Positions 35,915 to 45,700 of a stretch of 64,000 nt of DNA are shown here, one piece after another. The stretch spans positions 558,001-622,000 of the forward strand of contig NZ_JAJFEQ010000002.1 in assembly GCF_020707265.1 (NCBI RefSeq). Reading direction: 5' to 3'. The translations under genes were made by a program, and so were the position numbers. This DNA is from Massilia sp. IC2-477 (GTDB taxonomy: Bacteria; Pseudomonadota; Gammaproteobacteria; Burkholderiales; Burkholderiaceae_D). How positions within the stretch are numbered: position 1 is the first letter of the stretch; each line of letters starts with the position of its first letter. Below the pieces are notes generated by a model. It did no database searches, had not been told where the DNA came from, and saw only the letters and a list, made by a program, of their open reading frames with translations.

Positions 35915-37675
35915 ATGATCCGTTCCGCCCTGCTGCTGGCCATGCTGGCCGCCGTTCCCCTGGCCCATGCGGCCCCTGAGCTCACCACCATTTCCGAACG
36001 CTCGGGCTTCCAGGCCACCGGCCGCTACGACGAAGTCATCAAGCTGTGCGCCGACTTCCAGAAAGCCTATCCGAAGCAGGTGAAGTGCATCGAGTTCGGC
36101 CGCACGCCGGAGAACCGTCCGATGATGGCGCTGGTCGTCTCGAACACCGGCGCCTTCACGCCGCAGGCGGCGCGCAAGCAGGGCCTGCCGGTGACCCTGA
36201 TCCAGGGCGGCATCCACGCCGGCGAGATCGACGGCAAGGACGCCGGCTTCCTGGCCCTGCGCGAGACCCTGAACGGCAAGCTGGCCAAGGGCGCCCTCGA
36301 CAAGCAGGTACTGCTGTTCGTCCCGGTGTTCAACGTCGACGGCCATGAGCGCTTCGGCAAGTGGAACCGCCCGAACCAGCGCGGCCCGGTCGAGATGGGC
36401 TGGCGCACCACCGCCCAGAACTTCAACCTGAACCGCGACTATGTGAAGGCCGATTCGCCCGAGATGGCGGCCATGCTGAAACTGGTGAACGCCTGGGATC
36501 CGCTGACCTACGTCGACCTGCATGTCACCGACGGCGCCAAGTTCCAGCACGACGTCTCGATCCAGGTCGAGCCGGTGTATTCGGGCGACCCGGAATTCCG
36601 CCAGGCCGGCCTGGCCCTGCGCACCAACGTCATCAAGGACATCGCGAAGCAGGGGTCGACCCCGCAGTCCTACTACATGTCCTTCGCCAAGACCGACGAT
36701 CCGCAGTCGGGCTTCGTGGACAGCGTCTCCGACCCGCGCTTCTCGACCGGTTACTTCCCGCTGCGTAACCGCATGGCCCTGCTGGTCGAGACCCATTCTT
36801 GGAAGGACTATCCGACCCGCGTGCGCGTCACCCACAACACGGTGATCTCGATCCTCGAGCAGGTCGCCGCTAACGGCAAGGCCTGGCAGCAGGCCGCGCT
36901 GGCCGCCGATGCGCGCGCCAGCAAGCTGGCCGGCCAGGAGGTGGCGCTGAGCTACCGCACCACCGACAAGACCCAGATGGTCGACTTCCAGGGCTACGAA
37001 TACACCCGCACTCCGTCCGATGTCTCCGGCATCCTGATGACCCGCTACGACGAAAGCAAGCCGCAGGTCTGGCGCGTGCCGCTGCGCGAAGAAGTCGTGG
37101 CGGAGCGCGTGGTTGCCGCACCGCGCGCCGGCTACATCGTGCCGGCCGCCTGGGCCGATATCGTGTCCAGTAAGCTCACGCTGCACGGCATCGCCTTCCG
37201 CAAGCTGGACAAGGCAATCGCCCAGGCCCGGGTCGAGACCTTCCGTGCCGACAAGGCGAGCTTCAGCGCCACCTCCTTCGAATCGCACCAGCGCCTGACG
37301 GTGGACGGGGCCTGGAAAGCGGAGGCGCGGCAGCTGGGCGCGGGCGCGCTGTTCGTGCCGGTCAACCAGCCCAAGGCGCGCCTGGTGGTGGCGATGCTGG
37401 AACCGCAGGCGCCGGACTCGCTGCTGGCCTGGGGATTCTTCAATAACGCCTACGAGCGCAAGGAGTACATGGAAGAATATGTGGCCGAGGACGTGGCGCG
37501 CGAGCAGATGGCCGCCGACCCGGCGCTGGCCGCGGAATTCAAGCGCCGCGTCGAGACGGATCCAGCCTTCGCCAGGAACCCGCATGCGCGCCTGGAGTTC
37601 TTCGCACGCCGCCACGCCTCCTGGGACGAGCGCTTCAACCTGTATCCGGTGTACCGCGCCAACGTCGCGCCCTGA
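35915..37675 (+). CDS. M14-family zinc carboxypeptidase, exported
   Basis: This 586-residue protein starts with a signal peptide (MIRSALLLAMLAAVPLAHA). The M14 domain has the zinc ligands His101 and Glu104 (GGIHAGEIDGKD), the RDY segment NFNLNRDYVKAD and the third ligand His203 (YVDLHVTDG). The catalytic Glu probably lies in LLVETHSW near 290. The C-terminal 250 residues form an additional domain. It should trim peptides in the periplasm. A TATAAT box at 35870-35875 and the flanking terminators mark it as a single-gene transcript. Confidence 0.9.
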   Translation: MIRSALLLAMLAAVPLAHAAPELTTISERSGFQATGRYDEVIKLCADFQKAYPKQVKCIEFGRTPENRPMMALVVSNTGAFTPQAARKQGLPVTLIQGGIHAGEIDGKDAGFLALRETLNGKLAKGALDKQVLLFVPVFNVDGHERFGKWNRPNQRGPVEMGWRTTAQNFNLNRDYVKADSPEMAAMLKLVNAWDPLTYVDLHVTDGAKFQHDVSIQVEPVYSGDPEFRQAGLALRTNVIKDIAKQGSTPQSYYMSFAKTDDPQSGFVDSVSDPRFSTGYFPLRNRMALLVETHSWKDYPTRVRVTHNTVISILEQVAANGKAWQQAALAADARASKLAGQEVALSYRTTDKTQMVDFQGYEYTRTPSDVSGILMTRYDESKPQVWRVPLREEVVAERVVAAPRAGYIVPAAWADIVSSKLTLHGIAFRKLDKAIAQARVETFRADKASFSATSFESHQRLTVDGAWKAEARQLGAGALFVPVNQPKARLVVAMLEPQAPDSLLAWGFFNNAYERKEYMEEYVAEDVAREQMAADPALAAEFKRRVETDPAFARNPHARLEFFARRHASWDERFNLYPVYRANVAP

Positions 37676-37695
37676 CCACATCCCGCCATACAAGC

Positions 37696-37728
37696 TACGG
37701 CGCATCCCATGGTGCGCCGTATTTTTTT
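37696..37728 (+). terminator. Rho-independent terminator after the M14 peptidase gene
   Basis: TACGGCGCA pairs with TGCGCCGTA around an 8-base loop, followed by seven T residues. It lies 20 bp after the stop. Confidence 0.92.
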
Positions 37729-37754
37729 CTTTCCCTCGCGATATTGTCATTACG

Positions 37755-38005
37755 TTCCCCAATTGGGGAATTGATGTTGTAAATAAATTCACTTAGTCTC
37801 GCAGCAACTGCGCACCGGTTACAAAAAAAGACATACCGCGCAGGTGAGAGGGAAAACACCGACCTGAAAGAGATCCATGCCGCCGTAGGGGCGGCATGGC
37901 GCCGTTCGCCATGCGTTCTGCATGGCGGCGCATGGTCGCGCGCGCCCTCGCACCTGGTCGGCATGTCGCCGGGGTGCCGATGAATTCGCGCCGAGAGACC
38001 AGACC
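37755..38005 (+). promoter_or_regulatory. Structured leader and palindromic operator upstream of the Pro/Thr-rich lipoprotein
   Basis: About 250 bp contain no gene but much symmetry. TTCCCCAATTGGGGAA (37755-37770) is a perfect 16-bp palindrome. Downstream come three successive potential hairpins: TGCGC-GGT with ACCGCGCA (about 37808-37840), CAGGT with ACCTG (37841-37866) and ATGCCGCC with GGCGGCAT (about 37877-37897). Further CATGGCG repeats follow up to the ribosome-binding site. A weak promoter (TTGATG, 17 bases, TAGTCT) starts at 37771. It matches no riboswitch class I know. Confidence 0.5.
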
Positions 38006-39610
38006 ATGTCCAAACCAAGCCTGCCCCAACGTTCCACCCTTGCCCTGACCATCGCCCTTGCCCTGAGCGGCTGCGGCGGGGGAGGCGGCGATTCCCCGCC
38101 GCCGTCCAACCCGGGCCCGATCGTCCAGCCGCCCCCACCCAGCACCGCGCTGACGGGCATCGTCATCGACGGCTACCTGAGCGGCGCCACCGTCTGGCTC
38201 GACCAGAACAGCAACGGACAGCGCGACACTGGCGAGCCGTCCGCCACCACCGACAGCGGCGGCAAGTTCAACCTGACAGTGGCTGCCAGCGTGGCCCAGA
38301 TCAACGGCCAGCGCCTGCGCGTCACCGGCGGCACCGATACCTCGACCGGGCTGGGCTTCGGCTACACCATGAGCGCCATGGTCGAAGACGCGGCCAGCAA
38401 GCCGGCGCTCGTGGTCACGCCGCTCACCACCATCGCCGAAGCCATGGTCGCTTCCGGTGCGGCCACCTCGATCACACAGGCGCGCCAGACCGTGGTGCGG
38501 GTGGTCGGCCTGACCTCGGCCTTCGTGCTCGACGCCGACCCGCTCACCCTGGCCGTGACCGAGCCGGCCCTGGTGCAGAAGATGGTCGCGCTGCAGAAGG
38601 CCATGGAAGTGATGGCGCGCACCGAGAAGACCGCCCAGGAAGCCGACCCGAACGCCGCCTACGGCCGCGTGGCCCAGGCCATGGCCGCCGAATTCGCGCG
38701 TGTCGGCGCCACCGGCGGCGCGACCATGGTCAGCAGCCTGGTACAGGGCGCCGTCGCCAACCAGGACCGCTTCCTGACCAACCGTGCCGCCGCGCGTGGC
38801 ACGGTGGCGCTGGCGGCCGACGTCGCCAACCTGGTCGAAGCCAGCCTGTCGATCGCCGTCGGCCGCGTGATGCAGGCCGCCCCGGGCGCCACCGGCGCCG
38901 CCCTGCAGCAGCCGCTGGCGCTGTACGTCGACCCGGTGATCAAGATCGTCGACGATGTCCAGAACCGCGCCGAGCAGGTGGCCGCCACCATCACCCAGGC
39001 CCCGACCGGCCAGCCGCTGCGCCTGGCCGCGGTGGCCCAGAGCGCCGGCCTGTCGCCCGCCGTGCTGGCGCTGGTGAACGCCACCAGTTCGCTGGCCAAC
39101 GTGCCGCCGGCCAGCCCGGTGCCCTCGCCCCTGATGTCGGCCGTGCTGCAGGCGGTCCAGGGCCTGCCGGTGACGCAGCCGACGCCGGCGCCGACCCAGG
39201 CGCCGACCCAGGCGCCGACGCAGGCGCCAACACAGGCCCCGACGCAGGCACCGACAACGGCGCCGACCCAGGCGCCAACGCAGGCCCCGACGCAGGCGCC
39301 AACACAGGCTCCAACGCAGGCTCCAACGCAGGCGCCGACCCAGGCCCCGACGGCAGCGCCGACCCAGGCGCCGACTTCGGCCCCGACCCCAGCGCCGACC
39401 CAGCCGCCATCGCCGGCGCCGACCCAGGCGCCGACCGCGCCACCGACCGCGCCGCCGACCCTGGCGCCGACCCCCGCGCCGACCCAGGCGCCGACTGCCG
39501 CCCCGACGCAGGCCCCGACCCAGGCCCCGACGCCGGCGCCGACCCAGGCGCCGACGGCTGCGCCAACGTCCGCGCCGACTGTGCCGCCGACCACCTTCCC
39601 TGGCGGCTAA
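38006..39610 (+). CDS. Lipoprotein with calcium-loop domain and mucin-like Pro/Thr tail
   Basis: This 534-residue protein has a lipoprotein signal peptide (LTIALALSGC, then a Gly run). Residues 50-110 form a small beta domain with an EF-hand-like loop DQNSNGQRDTGE. A long helical region rich in Ala and Val follows (about 110-385). Residues 390-530 are almost only Ala, Pro, Thr and Gln, in about 35 four-residue steps (APTQ, APTA, APTS). Such tails are extended wall- or surface-spanning stalks and in other organisms are O-glycosylated. No anchor follows the tail. It lies upstream of the giant repeat protein, which uses the same type of calcium loop. The function is unknown. A surface role and glycosylation are inference. 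Confidence 0.82.
   Translation: MSKPSLPQRSTLALTIALALSGCGGGGGDSPPPSNPGPIVQPPPPSTALTGIVIDGYLSGATVWLDQNSNGQRDTGEPSATTDSGGKFNLTVAASVAQINGQRLRVTGGTDTSTGLGFGYTMSAMVEDAASKPALVVTPLTTIAEAMVASGAATSITQARQTVVRVVGLTSAFVLDADPLTLAVTEPALVQKMVALQKAMEVMARTEKTAQEADPNAAYGRVAQAMAAEFARVGATGGATMVSSLVQGAVANQDRFLTNRAAARGTVALAADVANLVEASLSIAVGRVMQAAPGATGAALQQPLALYVDPVIKIVDDVQNRAEQVAATITQAPTGQPLRLAAVAQSAGLSPAVLALVNATSSLANVPPASPVPSPLMSAVLQAVQGLPVTQPTPAPTQAPTQAPTQAPTQAPTQAPTTAPTQAPTQAPTQAPTQAPTQAPTQAPTQAPTAAPTQAPTSAPTPAPTQPPSPAPTQAPTAPPTAPPTLAPTPAPTQAPTAAPTQAPTQAPTPAPTQAPTAAPTSAPTVPPTTFPGG
39172..39595 (+). repeat. 12-bp tandem repeat coding the Pro/Thr tail
   Basis: The unit GCGCCGACCCAG (Ala-Pro-Thr-Gln) and third-base variants repeat about 35 times in frame. 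There are no spacers, so it is a coding microrepeat and not a CRISPR array. Repeat number is likely to vary between strains by slippage. Confidence 0.85.
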
Positions 39611-39616
39611 GAGCGC

Positions 39617-39706
39617 CTAACAATTCCCCCCATGGCTGCGTTGCATCGTCTCGCCGTACTGGCGTACTGCCTTCAACGATGCGCCTTGCCCTGGGGGTTT
39701 TGTTAG
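39617..39706. repeat. 90-bp palindromic element between lipoprotein and giant gene
   Basis: Ends CTAACAA and TTGTTAG are inverted. Inside, CCCCC pairs with GGGGG, GGC with GCC, and GCATCGT with ACGATGC, capped by a GTAC-rich loop. The whole element can fold into one long interrupted hairpin. It begins 7 bp after the lipoprotein stop and could act as a terminator or processing site before the giant gene. It resembles dispersed extragenic palindromes that I associate with this group of bacteria, from memory. Confidence 0.7.
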
Positions 39707-39760
39707 CCGCTTGAAGGCCCGCACCCGACAAACCGACACGGACGCATCAAGGACAACACA

Positions 39761-42700
39761 ATGGCCACTTCCAACACCGTCAACAAGAATGAGATTCCGG
39801 TCGATTCGACCGACCCGACCAAGACCGCATGGGGCTCGCTCCTGGCGACCCAGTATTTCTTCGTGCTGGTGAACGGCACCGGCGCCGACGAAACCTTCGA
39901 CGCCGCCGATATCAGCACCGCCACCCAGACCCGCATGGCGGCCTACGGGCGCGGCATCTCGGTCGTGATGGGCGGCGGTAACGACACCGTCATCGGCTCC
40001 GGCTTCGGCGACACCATCAATGCCGGCGCCGGCACCAACTTCATCGACGGCGGGGCGAACGCCGGCGCCACGCCCGACGGCAGCAAGGCGCGCGACGTGC
40101 TCAACGTCTTCGCTGCCGACGCCGCCGCGGCCGCCGCACTGCAGGTGATCGAGCTCACCGCCGCTGCAACCGGCGCCGACGGCGAGGCCTATGCCGCCGG
40201 CTACCGCATCAAGGTCAGCAACGGCGCCGAGACCGACTACCTGAAGAACGTCGAGCAGATCAACGTGTTCCGTGCCGACGACAACAACGCCTACGTGCGC
40301 ACCATCCTGCTGGCGGTCGACGTGCGCGAGATCGCCTCCGCCGACGTGGCCGGCGCGATGCACTTCGCCTGGGCCCAGGGCACCGACCGCGCCGACAGCT
40401 TCGATGCGCAGGCCGACGTCACGAGCGCGACGCGCGACCTGATGGCGACGCATGGCCGGGGCGTCTACGTCGACATGGGCGCCGGCAACGACACCGTGGT
40501 CGGCTCCGGCTTCGGCGACGACATCACCCTGGGCAGCGGCACCAACTACGCGGACGGCGGCGCCAACGCAGGCACCACGCCCTGGGGCGGCAAGCCGCAG
40601 GACGTGCTGCACGTGATCGTCGCCAATGCGGGCGCTGCAGCGGCCGTACAGGTGGTCCAGCTGGGCACCGGGCTGACGGGTGTCGACGCCCAGGCTTTCG
40701 CCAACGGCTACACGCACAAGGTGGTCGCCGGCAGCGAGATCGACTACATCAAGGGCATCGAGCGCGTCACCGTGCAGGTGGCCGACGGCAGCGGCGGCAG
40801 CACCTGGGCGCGCGACATTGCGCTCGAGACGGTGGTGCACGAAGCCGACCTGGGCGACCCGAACCTGGCCGACTACATGCACCTGGCCTGGGTCAGCGGC
40901 ACCGCGAACGATGACAGCATCAACGCCGCCGACCTGCTCTCGAACGGCGTGAAGGCCAAGATGGCCGAGGGCCAGCAGGGCGTGTGGATCGATGGCGGCA
41001 GCGGCAACGACACCATCACCGGCACCGCCTACGGCGACAATATCCGCAACGGCAGCGGCAACGCGAAGATCGACGGCGGCGCGAATGCCGGCGGCATGGA
41101 CGTGTTCGAGATCTCGGTGGACTCGACCGCCGCCATGAACGCGGTGCAGGTGACGGCATCGGACGATCCGGCCTACACCTGGATGGTCAGCTACGGCGCC
41201 GGCACCCAGAAGGACTATTTGAAAAACATCGAAGCGATCGTGGTCAGCGTTGCTAGCGGCGGCGCCGGCAAGTGGATTCCGCTCGCCGTGCAGCTGCACG
41301 AGATCTCGGCCGACGGCGACCCGGCCACCTCGATGCACCATGCCTGGGCCCAGGGCACCGACCGTGACGACAGCTTCGACGCGGCCGCGGTCTCGAACGC
41401 GACCAAGGCATTGATGGGTACCCACGGCCGCGGCGTCTACGCCGATATGGGCGCGGGCAACGACACCGTGGTCGGTTCCGGCTACGGCGACGACATCACG
41501 CTCGGCAGCGGCACCAACTACGCGGACGGTGGCGCCAACGCCGGCACCACGCCCTGGGGCGGCAAGCCGCAGGACGTGCTGCACGTGATCGTCGCCAACG
41601 CGGGCGCGGCGGCAGCCGTGCAGGTGATCCAGCTGGATTCGGGAGCGAGCGGCGTCGACGCCCAGGCCTTCGCCAATGGCTACACGCACAAGGTGGTGGC
41701 CGGCAACGAGATCGACTACATCAAGGGCATCGAGCGCGTCAGCGTGCAGGTCGCCACCGGCAACGGCGGCAGCACCTGGGCGCGCGACATTCCGCTCGAA
41801 ACCGCGGTGCACGAGGCCGACCTCTCCGGCAGCCTGAGCAACTACATGCACCTGGCCTGGGTCAACGGCACCGCCGGGGGCGACATCATCAACGCCACCG
41901 ACCTGCTTTCAAACGGCGCGAAAGCCAAGATGGCCGAGCTGCAGAAGGGCGTCTGGATCGACGGCGGCAGCGGCAACGACACCATCACCGGCACCGCCTA
42001 CGGCGACAACATCCGCAACGGCAGCGGCAATGCGAAGATCGATGGCGGCGCGAATGCCGGCGGCAAGGACGTGTTCGAGATCTCGGTCGACTCCATCGCC
42101 GCGATGGATGCGGTACAGGTGGTGGCGTCGGACGACCCGGCCTACAGCCTCATGGTCACCTATGGCAACGGCCAGAAGGACTACCTGAAGAATATCGAAG
42201 CGATCGCCATCAACGTCAGCGGCAGCAGCGCCGGCAAGTGGATCCCGCTGGTCGTGGAAACGAGCGAGATCTCCGCCGGCGCCAACCTCGCGAATGCCTC
42301 GCACTTCGCCTGGGCCCAGGGCACCGGCGGCGCCGACAGCTTCGACGCGGCCTCGGTCTCCAACGCGACCAAGGCGCTGATGGCCCAGCACGGCCGCGGC
42401 GTCTACGCCAACATGGGCGCGGGCGACGACAGCGTGACTGGCTCCGGCTACGGCGATCACGTCATCCTCGGCAGCGGCACCAACTACTTCGACGGCGGCG
42501 CGAACGCCGGCAGCACGACCTGGGGCGGCCAGCCCGCCGACGTGCTGCAGGTGAGCGTGGCCAGCCAGGCCGCGGCGAATGCCGTGCAGGTGACTTCGCT
42601 CACCGCCGGCATGGGCGGCGCGGACGCGCAGGCCTTCGCCGACGGTTATACCCACAAGGTGGTCGCCGGCAGCGAGATCGACTACCTCAAGAACGTCGAA

Positions 42701-45700
42701 CGCGTCTCCATCGTGTTGAACGGCAGCACCTGGGTGCGCGACGTCGCGCTGGCGGTGCAGGTGCAGGAAGCGGCGGCCACCGACCCGAACATCGGCGGCT
42801 ACCAGCACCTGGCCTGGGTGACCGGTACCGCCGGCGCCGACAGCATCGACCTCGGCGGCCTGCTGTCGACCGCGGTCACGCAGCAGATGGCGACACGCGG
42901 CAAGGGTGCGTGGATCGACGGCGGCGCCGGCAACGACACCATCGTCGCCAGCGCCTGGGGCGACAACATCGTCGGCGGCGGCGGGGTCAACTACATCGAC
43001 GGCGGCGCCAACCTGGGCGCCACCGCAAGCGGCAGCGCGGCGCGCGACGTGCTCGAGATGTTCGTCGCCTCGCAGGCGGAAGCCGATGCGATCGCGGTCA
43101 CGGTCCTGAGCGCGGCGTCGACCGGCGCCGACCTGGCCGCCTTCAACGCCGGCTACAAGTTCAGGGTGGCCAACGCCACGGCCGAGGTCAACTACCTGAA
43201 GAACGTCGAACACGTCAACGTGATGCTGTGGAACGACAAGGACGGCGACGGCCAGCGCGACGGCCTGCCGGCCAGCGATCCGGCCAACGAGCTCACGCTT
43301 GCGCGCGGCATCGCGCTGGAGGCCAACACGGCGCCCAGTTTCGCGGGCGCCCCGGCCGGCGTGGCGATCGAAGGCGTCGGCGCCCATTACATCCAGACGG
43401 GCGCCACCGTGCTGGCCAACGGCAAGCTGCTGTCGATGCGCCAGCTCGTGCAGGGCGACGGCAGCCCGTCGCAGACGATCCTGGCGCGCCACAATGCCGA
43501 CGGCAGCGTCGACACCAGTTTCGGCGGCGGCACTGGCCGCGTGGTCCTGCCGACCAGCGGCGTCGTCTCGAACGTGGCGCCGGTCGAACTGGCCGGCGGC
43601 AAGGTCATGCTGGCGATCTCGACCCCGGGCAGCAACTTCGATTTCCGTGTCATGCGCGTGAATGCCGACGGCAGCCTGGACGCCAGCTTCGGCGACGGCG
43701 GTTCGACCACCGTGAATATCCATTCCGGCTCCGACCTGCCCACCGAGATCCTCGTCCAGCCGGACGGCAAGGTGGTCGTCGCCGGCTGGGGCAACGCCAG
43801 CGTCGCCCCCTTCTTCATGGTCGCGACCCGCCTGAATACCGACGGTTCGCTCGACACCAGCTTCGGCACCGGCGGCAAGCTGCAGTACGGTTTCGCGAAC
43901 GTCGCCTCGACCATGGCGAGCATGGCCCTGCAGGGCGACAAGCTGCTCGTGTCGGGCTACGTGGGCGGTGCTGACGGCACGCTCGATGCGGCCGTGCTGC
44001 GCTTTAACAGCAACGGCAGCCTCGATACGAGTTTTGGCGACAACGGCGTATTCCTGCGCGCGATCGGCATCGGCACCGACAATGCGCGTTCGATGGTGGT
44101 GCTCCCGGACGGCAAGATCCTGCTGGGCGGCACCATGCGCTCGCCCGCCAACGACGTCGACGGCTTCCTGCTGCGCCTGAACGCCAACGGCAGCATCGAT
44201 ACCGGCTTCGGCAGCGGCGGCGTGGTCAAGGCCCACCTGACCGACGGCCACGACGTATTCGCCCATATCGCCGTGCAGCCGGATGGCAAGATCATCGCCT
44301 ACGGCACCGTCGGCGCCACCCAGTCCAGCGCAGGCGTGGGCGGCGAACTGATGGTCATGCGCTACCTGGCGAACGGCCAGCTCGACACCAGCTTCGGCAC
44401 CAATGGCACTACCCGCGTGCCGGGCCACGGGATCGGCGTCGGCGCCGACCCGGGCAGCCTGGTGCTCGTCGATGGCAAGATCGTCATCTTCGGCACCACC
44501 ATGACCAATGCCGGGAGCAATGCCTACCAACCGCTGATCGCGCGCCTGAACGGCGACGGCAGCCTCGACACCAGTTTCTATCCGTCCCCGCTTCCTTCAA
44601 TCGGCGGCAGCGTGCAGGCCAACGGCATTCTGCCGGTCGCGCTCGATACCAATGGCGCGATCTACGACGCCGAACTGCATGCCCGCGGTAACTACGGCGG
44701 CGCATCGCTCAAGCTGGCGCGCCAGGGTGGCGCATCCGGCGACGACCAGTTCTGGGCCGTGGGCGATCTCAGCTTCGCAGGTGGCATCCTCAGCGTCGGC
44801 GGAACCGCGATCGGTACCGTCACCCAGAACGGCGGCACCCTCACACTGTCCTTCAACACCGCCGCGACCCAGGGCCTGGTGAACCGCGCGCTGCACGGCA
44901 TCGCCTACAGCAACGGCAACGCCAACCCGCCGGCCTCGGTGTCGATCGACTGGAGCTTCAGCGACGGCAACAGCGGCAGCCAGGGCTTCGGCGGCGCGCT
45001 GTCGGCCACCGCCACCAGCCAGGTGCTGATCGGCACCACGGTGCGCGAGATCGCGCGGAGCCTGAGTACGCCGGACAATTCGACCGACGGCGCTGCGCTG
45101 TCGAGCTACCCCTTCCTTGCCTACATCAGCGGCAGCGCGCGCAGCGAAAGCTTCGACAGCGGCACCCAGCTGTCGGCGTCGGTGCGGACCCTGATGGCCG
45201 AACTCGGACGTGGGGCCCGCTTCAACCTGGGCGCCGGCGACGATACGCTGATCGCGACCGCATTCAGCGACGATATCTTTGCCGGCAGCGGCATCAACCG
45301 TATCGACGGCGGCGACCACGCCGGCACCGACCCGTTCAGCAGTAGCCCGGGCCGCGACACCCTGCACGTGGTGGTGGCCGACCAGGCGGCTGCGAACGCG
45401 GTCAGCGTTACCCGGCTCACGGCCGGCATGAGCGGCGCCGATGCCGACGCCTTCGCCGCCGGCTACGAGGTGAAGGTGGTCGCTGGCAGCGAGATCGACT
45501 ACGTCAAGAACGTGGAGATGATCAAGATCTTCCGCTGGACCGACACCAACGGCAACAACACGCAAGAGGGCAGTGAACTCACCTGGGTGCGCGAGATCCC
45601 CGTCGCCTTGCGCGTCTACGAAAGCGCGGTCAGCCCGACCGATCCGACCAAGGCCACCGACGGCCGCGCCCTGAAAGACATCTGGCACCTGGCGACGGCC

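Noticed and set aside
37771..38005. Cyclic-di-GMP riboswitch in the lipoprotein leader
   Set aside because: The region is structured, but the GEMM core motifs and tetraloop-receptor pattern are absent.
39172..39595. Short regular repeats that could suggest a CRISPR array
   Set aside because: The 12-bp units are contiguous, lack spacers and code in frame for Ala-Pro-Thr-Gln within the lipoprotein.
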